Positions 43,921 through 52,600 of a stretch of DNA of 64,000 nucleotides are shown here, one piece after another. The translations under genes were made by a program, and so were the position numbers. The stretch lies in assembly GCA_021404685.1 (NCBI GenBank), contig QWHC01000003.1, positions 177,874-241,873 of the forward strand, written 5' to 3'. The notes beneath the pieces were generated by a model. It had not been told where the DNA came from, did no database searches, and was given only the letters and a program-made list of their open reading frames with translations. This DNA is from Chloroflexi bacterium CFX4. GTDB taxonomy: Bacteria; Chloroflexota; Anaerolineae; Aggregatilineales; UBA2796. Each line of letters starts with the position of its first letter. Position 1 is the first letter of the stretch.

Positions 43921-44535
43921 TCGCGTATGTAGCGCCGAGAGTGCGTTCAAGGCAGCGTAGGCAGTAATGCCGATCAGGTACAGAATGCCACCAGCACCTA
44001 ACGGAGTCGGGATTTGCAGCCGTCCCAGCCCCTCTAGCGCGCCGCTCAAGCCGATCAAGGCACTTAGGATGCCGATCAGTCCCAGCGGCAGCGCGATCAA
44101 CCGCCACCACCAACGGCGTCCCATGCTGCCCCATCCCAAAGCGCTAATGAGCGCCACACCAAGCAACGCAACAAAGCACAATAACGCCAACTGTTGATAG
44201 TTCGGATCGGCTGTCTCGCCGCGAAAGAAGGCAATTGGTGGACGCAAGCTGAGCGCTAACGCCAAGCCGATCACACCAAAAACAGCCCGCCCGAACAAAC
44301 GCCGTGCAGCAGCGCTATGCAGGGCAAACAACCACGCCAACATCACAAGCGCCAGCCGCAAAGCAAAAGGCGCTACCATCGGCGGATCGGCATAGCGTAC
44401 GGCTGGAATAATGCCGACCCATTCCGCCAAATCGAAGGCGTTCGCGCTGAGCGCCGCCGCCGCATTGTTGATCCATGTGGCATAGTAGCCGATCAGCGCT
44501 GCGAAAAGCGCCACACTAGGCAACCAACCAATCAC
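43903..44535 (-). CDS. Hypothetical membrane protein of 210 residues
   Basis: Six hydrophobic segments with little else; I recognise no family. It starts at a GTG overlapping the stop of the AAA+ gene (GTGA, 4 nt), so the two are probably co-translated. A function together with the MoxR/ChlI-like ATPase is likely but unknown. Confidence 0.65.
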   Translation of the reverse strand: MIGWLPSVALFAALIGYYATWINNAAAALSANAFDLAEWVGIIPAVRYADPPMVAPFALRLALVMLAWLFALHSAAARRLFGRAVFGVIGLALALSLRPPIAFFRGETADPNYQQLALLCFVALLGVALISALGWGSMGRRWWWRLIALPLGLIGILSALIGLSGALEGLGRLQIPTPLGAGGILYLIGITAYAALNALSALHTRNKTGR

Positions 44536-45737
44536 GCGCTCTGCCCATCTTTCTGTGCGTTGCGTTTTGCTGCGGCGTGCTGACGGATCGTCTCGTCTTC
44601 TGCCTGCTGCTGCTGCGCGAACTGCACCATAAATTCGCTGCGCCGCTGCCGAAGCGCCATCGCCGCCACAGCCTGCACATCGCCCACATCGGCTTGTGTG
44701 CGTCCATCTGCCGCAGCGTAGGCGCGTGCTGCTTCAAAAAGCGTGAATTCGGCACGGTGCGAGTCAATGTCCAGCTCACGCACCAACGTCAGACCGAGAT
44801 CAAGGGCTTGCTCAGTCAGCGCCACCTGTTTAAGCAGATCACGGGCGTTTTCGATCTCTGTGCGCGCCTCTGCCATGACGCCTGCCCATTGGCGCAGAAA
44901 CGCTTTCGGATTGCTGCGAAAGGCGCTCACGCGGCGGTAAATTTCAAGACGATCTTCACGCGCCATGAGTCCGCGCACAACCACGCGCAGTCCAAAGCGA
45001 TCCATAAGCTGTGGGCGCAGGTTGCCTTCTTCTGGATTCATCGATCCGATCAGCACAAAGCGCGAACGATACGTGCCAACCATCGCGCCGCGCCGCACGG
45101 TATAGCTGCCGGCAGCAGCAGCATCAAGGATGGCATCCACGATGTTATCTTCCAGCAGGTTAACCTCATCCACATAGAGGATGTTCTGATCCGCACGCGC
45201 CAAGATGCCGCGCTCCAGGCGCACACGCTGCTGCTGCATGGCGATGCGCTCGTTCACACCACCCACAACATCCTCAAGGCGTGCATTCAGCGGCAGTTCC
45301 ACCATCTTGACGGCTGTCCAGCGCGTGATCGGTTCGCCGCGTGCCAGCTTGGCGGCGCAGTTTGGGCAAACGCCTGCCGCACCTTCGCGCTCAAAGTCCT
45401 CTGGCAGGCAGCCTTCTTCGCAGGTGCTAACTTCCACCTCAGGCAGAATGTCGCTCAGGCTGCGGACGGCGGTTGTTTTGCCTGTGCCACGCGGTCCGAT
45501 GAGCAGCACGCCGCCAACGTTCGGATTGATGACTGCCAGCAGCAGCGCCACGCGCATTTCGGTCTGCCCAACCAAGGCAAGGAACGGGAAGGGCATATGC
45601 TCTGCCAAGCCGAGATCAATGTTGGCAGATTTGGCGAGCAGGGCGGGCGTGCTGGCAGCACTCAGAATCCGCATCAGGGCAGAAGGCAAATGCCCTTCGG
45701 GAACGCGCTCAGGATCAATCATTGGCAGATTGCTCAT
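44532..45737 (-). CDS. Magnesium-chelatase subunit I-like AAA+ ATPase
   Basis: AAA+ ATPase of 401 residues in the ChlI/BchI clade. Walker A is LLIGPRGTGKTTAVRSL near residue 80, Walker B ILYVDEVNLLEDNIVDAIL near 196, and sensor I IGSMNPEEGNLRPQLMDRFG. The Cys pairs in STCEEGC and CPNC resemble the BchI insert. No VWA partner (ChlD) or chelatase H gene is adjacent, so it may serve another remodelling role. An N-terminal extension of about 55 residues is present. Confidence 0.85.
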   Translation of the reverse strand: MSNLPMIDPERVPEGHLPSALMRILSAASTPALLAKSANIDLGLAEHMPFPFLALVGQTEMRVALLLAVINPNVGGVLLIGPRGTGKTTAVRSLSDILPEVEVSTCEEGCLPEDFEREGAAGVCPNCAAKLARGEPITRWTAVKMVELPLNARLEDVVGGVNERIAMQQQRVRLERGILARADQNILYVDEVNLLEDNIVDAILDAAAAGSYTVRRGAMVGTYRSRFVLIGSMNPEEGNLRPQLMDRFGLRVVVRGLMAREDRLEIYRRVSAFRSNPKAFLRQWAGVMAEARTEIENARDLLKQVALTEQALDLGLTLVRELDIDSHRAEFTLFEAARAYAAADGRTQADVGDVQAVAAMALRQRRSEFMVQFAQQQQAEDETIRQHAAAKRNAQKDGQSA

Positions 45738-45745
45738 GAGGGACT

Positions 45746-46258
45746 CTATGCCTTCTCGGCTGCTTGGCGAGCGTCTTCGGCGGCGCGGCGGCGTTTGCGC
45801 TCTGCCTGACGTGCCTCACCTTCGGCAAGGCGGGCGCGTTCTTCGTCGGTGGTGGCGATCAGCGGCGGCACACGCTTGGGACGCCCCGCTTCATCCAATG
45901 CCACATAGACCAGATAAGCGGTGTTGGTGTGTTTGCGTTCGCCCGTGATTGGATTTTCGGCAGTCACCTGCACCTGCGCTTCCATTGAAGTGCTGCCGAC
46001 ATAAGTGAGTTCCGCCGAGACCGTTAGCACTGCGCCGATGCGAATCGGTTCAGTGAAGGTCATCGAGTCCATCGTCACCGTGACGACAACTGTCCGTGCG
46101 TGGCGCATGGCAGCCAAAGCGCCTGCCTCATCCACCAGCTTCATAATCTCGCCACCATGCACATTGCCGAGTGCGTTAGCATGTTCAAGGCGCATGAACT
46201 GCACCAACTGCACTCGCGACTCGGCAACGGTGCGCCCTTCGGAGTGGGTATCGCTCAT
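45746..46258 (-). CDS. Acyl-CoA thioesterase, hotdog fold
   Basis: Hydrolyses acyl-CoA thioesters. The 170-residue single-hotdog protein has MRLEHANALGNVHGGEIMKLVDEAGALAA with the catalytic Asp, and later TVTMDSMTFTEPI. The C-terminal tail is rich in Arg/Lys/Ala (EARQAERKRRRAAEDARQAAE), a charged helix beyond the fold. I start at ATG 46258 behind GAGAGG rather than the TTG one codon earlier. Confidence 0.88.
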   Translation of the reverse strand: MSDTHSEGRTVAESRVQLVQFMRLEHANALGNVHGGEIMKLVDEAGALAAMRHARTVVVTVTMDSMTFTEPIRIGAVLTVSAELTYVGSTSMEAQVQVTAENPITGERKHTNTAYLVYVALDEAGRPKRVPPLIATTDEERARLAEGEARQAERKRRRAAEDARQAAEKA

Positions 46259-46267
46259 CAATGCCTC

Positions 46268-46645
46268 TCAGCCAATGTCTTTACGGCGGTCGCTGACGCG
46301 CTTGAAGATGTCAGGGTCTTCCTCCAGCACATCCACAATATCGTAGGTGATATCGCCATTTTGAGGTGGCAATGGCGCACGGGCGGGCAAATTAGCGGGA
46401 CGTGTAGTGGGCTTGGGCGGCGGGCTAGGATGGAGCGGACGCTGTTTGGCGGCGCGCTTGCGTAAAATGCGCCCGTCCTTAGAGAGATCGCCGACCCACT
46501 CGCCATCGCGGGTGTAGGCGCTCACGCCTTCGATGAAGCCAATGTACTCGCCGCGTGTATCGAAAATGCGCCCTTCGACTACCGTCGCTTGCCAGTCGCC
46601 CGGCGTGGTATAGATAAAAATGGGCTTGGGTGGTTTTGCCGTCAT
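46268..46645 (-). CDS. 4-fold beta-flower-like small protein
   Basis: A 125-residue protein whose first half has three short beta repeats of the type VVEGRIFDTRGEYIGFIEG, YTRDGEWVGDLSKDG and RILRK, resembling the 4-fold beta-flower domain. The second half is proline-rich and probably disordered. Function unknown. ATG 46645 is chosen for AAAGG upstream and the absence of family signal before it. Confidence 0.6.
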   Translation of the reverse strand: MTAKPPKPIFIYTTPGDWQATVVEGRIFDTRGEYIGFIEGVSAYTRDGEWVGDLSKDGRILRKRAAKQRPLHPSPPPKPTTRPANLPARAPLPPQNGDITYDIVDVLEEDPDIFKRVSDRRKDIG

Positions 46646-46724
46646 GGGATAATTACCTTTCGTACAGGATGCTGTGCAGGGCATTATAGCACGGAAGGGC
46701 ATCACATAGGCGTATCAGGTTCGT

Positions 46725-47288
46725 TCAACCCTCAAAAAAAGCGCGGACAGGCGTGCTGAAGCCTGCCAAAGCGCCGCTGCCTTCAAGCCTGTCGTCCGCG
46801 CTGAGGATGCGGCTGCTGCGCGGATCGGTGTAGACATGCACGCTGCGCGTGTTCGGATAGACGACCCAGACGGCTGCCACGCCGAATGCCAGCCATTCGC
46901 CAACCTTCTCGACAATCTCCACACCACGATCATTCGGCGAGACCACCTCTACGACCAGATCGGGCGCGATCTTCAAAAAGCCTGTTGGCAAGCCCTCAGG
47001 CGGCATCTTCGCCGCACTGATGAAGGCAATATCCGCGCCGCGCACAGTGTGTTCATCACCGCGCACATAGAAGCCCGCCTCACCCACCACAATTTGCCCT
47101 AACTTGTGCTGTCGCACGTGCTGTCCAAGCAGTAAGGCGATGTTGAATTCAATTGCGCCATGTACACCACTGGTTGGTGACATCTCAACCAACTCCCCTT
47201 CGATCAATTCATAAGATTTGCCCGTTGTTGCCTGAATTTCCAGCAAATCCTCGCCGGTTAGCTTAGCCTGCGTGCGCGGTTCGGTCAT
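46725..47288 (-). CDS. Uma2-family endonuclease-like protein
   Basis: PD-(D/E)xK-fold protein of 187 residues (DUF820). The signature runs through YELIEGELVEMSPTSG, the VRGADIAFIS active-site strand with Asp, and DLVVEVVSPNDRGVEIVEKV. Such proteins are abundant in Chloroflexota and cyanobacteria and their substrate is unknown. ATG 47288 has GAGGG upstream. Confidence 0.9.
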   Translation of the reverse strand: MTEPRTQAKLTGEDLLEIQATTGKSYELIEGELVEMSPTSGVHGAIEFNIALLLGQHVRQHKLGQIVVGEAGFYVRGDEHTVRGADIAFISAAKMPPEGLPTGFLKIAPDLVVEVVSPNDRGVEIVEKVGEWLAFGVAAVWVVYPNTRSVHVYTDPRSSRILSADDRLEGSGALAGFSTPVRAFFEG

Positions 47289-47313
47289 AGCACCCTCATC
47301 ATGCATATTTCGT

Positions 47314-47341
47314 GCGGGAAGGTGGTCAGTTGCCTTCCCGC
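47314..47341. terminator. Hairpin between the Uma2 and DUF7282 genes
   Basis: GCGGGAAGG (47314-47322) and CCTTCCCGC (47333-47341) form a 9-bp stem with a 10-nt loop. It lies after the Uma2 start and before the DUF7282 stop, with no T-run. Confidence 0.35.
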
Positions 47342-47357
47342 CATCGGCTCGGTTATC

Positions 47358-48737
47358 TTACTTGGTTACGTTGAAGCGTGGCGCAACGACCTGATCGTCC
47401 ACCCGCACCGGCACATCTGCACCGGGAAACTCGTAGACGCCGCGTGTGCCTTCATCCACGTGCAACATTGCTAAGAGCGCGTCGGTGACCATCGCCGCAT
47501 CAATCCGCACGATAATGCGCCTATGCACACCCATCGGCACGAACTGCGCGCCAATGACTGGCGCACCTTCTGAGGTGGCGTGAATGACCATCCAGCCATC
47601 CTGAACAGCGCTAATGCTTTCAACGATCACATAGGTGGCATCACCCACCGTCACAAGCTGCTGATCGGCAACGTTTACGTTGATGTAGGTGCTGAAGCGC
47701 GGCGCGATGATCTGCCCGTCGGCATCGCGCAACGGCACGTCCGCGCCGGGAAATTCATAGGTGCCAACCGCGCCTGCATCGGCGTGCAGCATAGCAAGCA
47801 AACCGCCCGTAGTGTACATTGCCATGTCCACCTCAACTTGAATGTTCTTATTCAAGCCTGCTTTCAGTGGCGCATAGCCAATGACCGGCGCACCTTCCGT
47901 CGTGGCGTGAATGACCATCCACCCATCTTCCTTGATGAGTGCGGCAGGCACAGTTACCACACCGTCCGATCCCATCAGCATTGGCGCGGCACGGACGCTC
48001 TCGACTGTGACGAAGCCCTCGTTCGAGATGCCGCCGCCAAATAGACGCGGCAGCTCAGGCGCCAGTGCAGGCGGCACGTCCGCGCCGGGAAACTCGTAAG
48101 TGCCAAGTGTGCCACGATCCACATGAATCATTGCAGACATACGCGGCGTGACCATATTCGGATCAACCGAGACGACCACATCCTTGTTCACACCTGCCTT
48201 AATCGCTGCGTGACCAATGGCAGGAAAGCCCTGACTATCAGCATGAATGACGATCCAACCATCCTCCTGCGCCACAACCGTACCGATTGTGACTGTGTTC
48301 TCAGCGCTCACAAACTGATCATCTACCTGCACTGCCAACACATTGAAGGCAGGGTTGACGATCTGATTGTTAGCATCGCGCACTGGCACATCTTCACCGG
48401 GAAACTCGTAAATGCCAGCAATCCCCTTATCCACATGCAGCATGGCAGACATTTGCTGCGTAGCACGGCTGACATCTACTGCAACGGTGACGTATTCCGT
48501 CGTGCCGGCAGGCACATAGGTTTGCCCAATGACGGGGAAGCCTTCGCTGCCAGCGTGGATCACAATCCAGCCTGCCTCGGCTGCCACCACTTTTTTGACC
48601 ACCACCATGCCATCATGGAGAACGTGATCGTAAACCTCGACCATTGGCGCATCAGCAGCGCGTAGCACACCGACGTTCGGCAGTACTGCCAGCACCAACG
48701 CCACGACAATCCCTAAAACACCCAATTTTGTACGCAT
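47358..48737 (-). CDS. Secreted protein with four DUF7282-type repeats
   Basis: A 459-residue exported protein with a signal peptide (VLGIVVALVLAVLPNVGVLRA). Four tandem units of about 100-120 residues follow. Each has VV.EDGWIVIHA.SEG.PVIG, then MLHVD.G..G.YEFPGADVP. Unit boundaries lie near residues 30, 150, 265 and 365. DUF7282 domains occur in archaeal and Chloroflexota surface proteins. Strong repeat similarity suggests recent duplication. AGGGT lies before the ATG. Confidence 0.82.
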   Translation of the reverse strand: MRTKLGVLGIVVALVLAVLPNVGVLRAADAPMVEVYDHVLHDGMVVVKKVVAAEAGWIVIHAGSEGFPVIGQTYVPAGTTEYVTVAVDVSRATQQMSAMLHVDKGIAGIYEFPGEDVPVRDANNQIVNPAFNVLAVQVDDQFVSAENTVTIGTVVAQEDGWIVIHADSQGFPAIGHAAIKAGVNKDVVVSVDPNMVTPRMSAMIHVDRGTLGTYEFPGADVPPALAPELPRLFGGGISNEGFVTVESVRAAPMLMGSDGVVTVPAALIKEDGWMVIHATTEGAPVIGYAPLKAGLNKNIQVEVDMAMYTTGGLLAMLHADAGAVGTYEFPGADVPLRDADGQIIAPRFSTYINVNVADQQLVTVGDATYVIVESISAVQDGWMVIHATSEGAPVIGAQFVPMGVHRRIIVRIDAAMVTDALLAMLHVDEGTRGVYEFPGADVPVRVDDQVVAPRFNVTK

Positions 48738-48890
48738 TATCTACCCTGACTCCAGTTTAAGAAAAGACAACCGCTCAACGGCAATCCCATTGAACACCTC
48801 TCATCATATGCCTTATGGCTTGACCATGCAACTGACAAAAGCTATAGTTCACACACTTCTAATTCTGTTTTTGAACAAGTGGAGATCACC

Positions 48891-49640
48891 TTGCCGAAAA
48901 CGCTCATCGTCGTGCCAACCTACAATGAGGCTGAAAATATAGCACGACTGGTTGATGCCCTACTCAACCTTCCTGTCGAAAATCTCTCCGTTTTGGTGGT
49001 GGACGATAATTCACCTGATGGCACAGGCACAATCGCTGATGAGTTGGCGGCGCAGCACCCTAATCGCCTGTATGTGCTGCACCGTGAAGGCAAGCAAGGG
49101 TTAGGCACTGCCTACGTGAAAGGCTTTCGCTGGGCATTGGCAAATGGCTATGAGGCTATCGGGCAGATGGATGCCGACTTTTCGCACGATCCAAACGACG
49201 TGCCACGCCTGCTGGCTGCCCTTGAAAACAGTGATGCGGTGATCGGTTCGCGCTATGTGCAGGGCGGCAGGTTGGATGAGCGCTGGAGCATTTGGCGGCG
49301 GCTGCTCAGTTGGTGGGCGAACCGTGTTTGGGTCGGCACGATTTTGCGCTCGCCCGTCCGTGATAATACGGGCGGCTTTCGCCTATGGCGGCGCGAGACG
49401 CTGATCGGCATGAATTTAGACCGTGTGCGCTCCAACGGCTACATCTTTCAGGTGGAGATCACCTACCTTGCGCTGCGGCTGGGCTATAAATTCACAGAGG
49501 TGCCGATCTACTTTGCAGATCGCAAATATGGGCAATCTAAGATGGGTTTGAAAGTGCAGCTTGAGGCAGCCCTTGGCGTCTTCAAGGTTCGCAATCGCTA
49601 CCACGCGCTGACTGCCGCTGAGCGCGGCACACAAGCCTAA
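48891..49640 (+). CDS. Polyprenol-phosphate mannosyltransferase (DPM1-like)
   Basis: GT2 enzyme transferring mannose from GDP-mannose to polyprenyl phosphate, supplying GT-C transferases. VVPTYNEAENI opens it, DDNSPDGTG and the metal-binding MDADFSHDP follow, and DNTGGFRLWRRE is typical of the DPM group. I start at TTG 48891 since GGAG lies 6 nt upstream; a GTG 12 nt earlier would overlap that site. The next gene encodes the YfhO/flippase fusion, a possible downstream user of polyprenyl-linked sugars. Confidence 0.9.
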   Translation: MPKTLIVVPTYNEAENIARLVDALLNLPVENLSVLVVDDNSPDGTGTIADELAAQHPNRLYVLHREGKQGLGTAYVKGFRWALANGYEAIGQMDADFSHDPNDVPRLLAALENSDAVIGSRYVQGGRLDERWSIWRRLLSWWANRVWVGTILRSPVRDNTGGFRLWRRETLIGMNLDRVRSNGYIFQVEITYLALRLGYKFTEVPIYFADRKYGQSKMGLKVQLEAALGVFKVRNRYHALTAAERGTQA

Positions 49641-49662
49641 GCGAGAGGCACGCTATCTGTTT

Positions 49663-52600
49663 ATGTCCACACGCCGCGCCGATGCTTTGATCCTGCTACT
49701 GTTGTTTGCGCTACCGCTGATCCTGTTTTGGGAAGTGACGGTTGGCGGGCGCACACTGCTGCCTGCTGATAATCTCTATCAATATCAGCCTTATGCCGCC
49801 TATCGTGGTGTGTTGGGCGTGCCAGACCTGCCGCACAACGCCTTGCTCTCTGACCTTGTGCTGCAAAATTGGCAGTGGAAGCACTTTGCACGGAACAGCT
49901 TTGCCAACGGCGAACTGCCGCTGTGGAATCCTTATCTTTTTGCAGGTGTGCCGTTTCTGGCAGGCGGGCAGCATTCAGCCCTTTACCCATTCAGCCTGAT
50001 TTACTATGTGCTGCCGCTCGAAAACGCTTACGGCTGGTTCACGGTTAGCCAGTTGTGGCTTGGCGGCGCGCTGATGTACCTCTTCCTGCGCGGCATCGGG
50101 CTAGGGCGCTTTGCAGCGCTGATCGGCGGGATCGCCTATCAGTTGAACAGCTTCTTTGTAGCAAGCGCTGTTTTCCCGATGATCATCGCGGCGGCGGTGT
50201 GGCTGCCCTTCCTGCTGCTGATGTGCGAAAACATCATCCGTCGGCGGCAGGCATTGGGCAAGCCAGCTATGCTGCTGTGGGTCGTTTTGGGCGCAGTTGG
50301 TTTGGGTATGTCCATACTGGCAGGGCATGTAGAATTTTTCTACTATAGCCTGCTGGTGATGGCGTTTTGGTGTGCGGTGCGCTTGCTGGTGTTGTGGCTT
50401 GGCAAGCGCGAACCATTCGCGGCGATCTTCGGGCGCGGTGTGGCGCTGATTGGCTTGGTGGCGCTTGGTGTCGGCTTGGGCGCGGTGCAGTTCGTGCCGT
50501 TCTACGAGTTGGTCAATACCAGCTTTCGGGAAGGGCGCGCCAGCTTTGAGGAAATTCGCGGCTATGGCTTGCCGCCGCGCCATGCGCTTGCCTTTTTGAT
50601 GCCGAATATCTACGGCTCGCCTGCCCAACACGGCTACTTCGATCTATTCAGTGCGCAGTACACCGCGCTGCGCTGGACTCGCGCCGACGGTGCGACGATT
50701 ACCAACACCTTCATGGAAGGCGGCAAAAATTACGTTGAAGGCGCCTCTTATGCAGGCGTTCTGACGCTGATCCTCGCCCTGATCGGCATCCTGCATTGGC
50801 GTGACCGCGCTGCCCATGCGCGGATCGCTGCGGAAGCGCCCTACCGTGCGATGTTTCTTGCGCTCAGCGTCCTTTCACTGCTCTTTGCCTTTGGCACGCC
50901 GCTTTATGCACTGCTCTACTATGGCTTGCCGGGCATTAACCAACTGCACTCGCCTTTTCGGTGGGTCTTTCCGCTGATGTTGTGCCTTTCGGCGTTGGCT
51001 GCCTATGGCGCGCAGGCACTTCAGCAAGCACGCGGCGATTTGACCTTTGGTGCTGCCTACTACCGCGATGGTGCCACAGTCTCACTGACCTTCCGTGCGG
51101 CGCGCTGGATCGGCTACGCACTGATCGGTTTAGGTGCGGCGATCCTGATCAGCCTCATCGCGGCGCGGCTTGCCTATGATCAGGTGCGCGGCGTGGTTGA
51201 GGCTATCTACAACAACCTTGCTGGCGCAAATCTGGCATATCCATCAGCGCAGGTCTTCTTCAGCGTGAAGGCGCGGGAAATCTTCCTGTTTGCCCTATTG
51301 CTGATCGGCAGCGGCGCCGTGGTGCGCGTCAGCCGTTGCCCGATCTACCTGCGGCGCATTCCTGTCTGGCAAATCATGGCAGTTGTGTTGCTATCTGCTG
51401 ATCTCATCACAGCCTCTTATGGCTTCAATCCTGCTGCCGATCCGAAATGGCTGAACTTTGAGCCGCCCGCGCTCACATGGCTAAAGGCGCAGAATCCGCA
51501 TGAGTGGCGCGTGACGACCTATCAAGCGCCGAATGCCACCGCAACGCTGAACGCCAATATGGCATGGCGGTTCGGCATTCAAGATATACGCGGCTACGAC
51601 AGCATCATCACGCGGCAGTACGTCGAATATATGCAGAAACTTGCGCCGCAAAGCCAACTGCTCTACAACCGCATCGCGCCGATTTACCCTGATACGGCGG
51701 AAGCGCTTAATTCGCCCTACCTTGATATGCTGAGCGTGCGCTATGTGCTGAGCGAGGCGGTGCTGGATACGGAGCAGTTTCCGCACTACCGTTTGGCATA
51801 TGAAGATGAAGCACTGCGAATCTACGAGAATACCAAAGCACTGCCACGCGCCTTTGTGATTATTCCCGGCATGGAATTCTGCGGAATGCCTGACATGCTG
51901 CCGATTTCGGCGCTTTTTCCCGGTGCAACAGCGGAGATCATCAAGGCAGAGATTGAGCAGGCGCGCAACAACGAAGTGTTGGTGCGCGTCAATGTGGCAG
52001 GCGAAGGCGGTATGCTGCTGCTGACTGATTCTTACGCAATTGGCTGGCGTGCCTATGTGCGCCCTGCTGCTGCCCCTGAGGACGCCGAACAAGAAACGGA
52101 GATTTTCCTAACACACGAGAATTTCCGCAGCGTGAAAGTGCCAAAGGGCGAGTCGTTGGTGCGCTTCCGCTATTCGCCGCCGTCTTTTCAGGTAGGTGCC
52201 TTTGCGTCCTTCCTCAGCGGCACACTAGGGCTGTTTTTGCTCATGCTGTGGGCATGGCGCAGCTTCTACCGCGAGGCAGAGGGCGAGACCAGCAATGTGC
52301 GCCGTTTTGCCAAGAACAGCCTCGCGCCGATTGCCCTGAACCTGTTCAACCGCCTGATTGATATGGCGTTTGCCTTCATCATGCTGCGCTTGCTCGGTCC
52401 GGCAGCAGCAGGCACCTATTATTACGCAGTCGTGATTTTCGGCTGGTTCGACATTCTGACCAACTTCGGCTTGAACACGCTGCTAACGCGAGAAGTGGCG
52501 CGCAATCTAGGCGCAGCAGGCAGCTATCTGCTCAACAGCAGCCTGCTGCGGTTAGGGCTGGCAGCCGCTGGTGTACCGCTGCTGATCGGCTTCTTGGCGC

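Noticed and set aside
44532..45737. Chlorophyll or bacteriochlorophyll synthesis from the ChlI-like ATPase
   Set aside because: No ChlD, ChlH or other pigment genes are adjacent, and ChlI-like ATPases occur in non-phototrophs.
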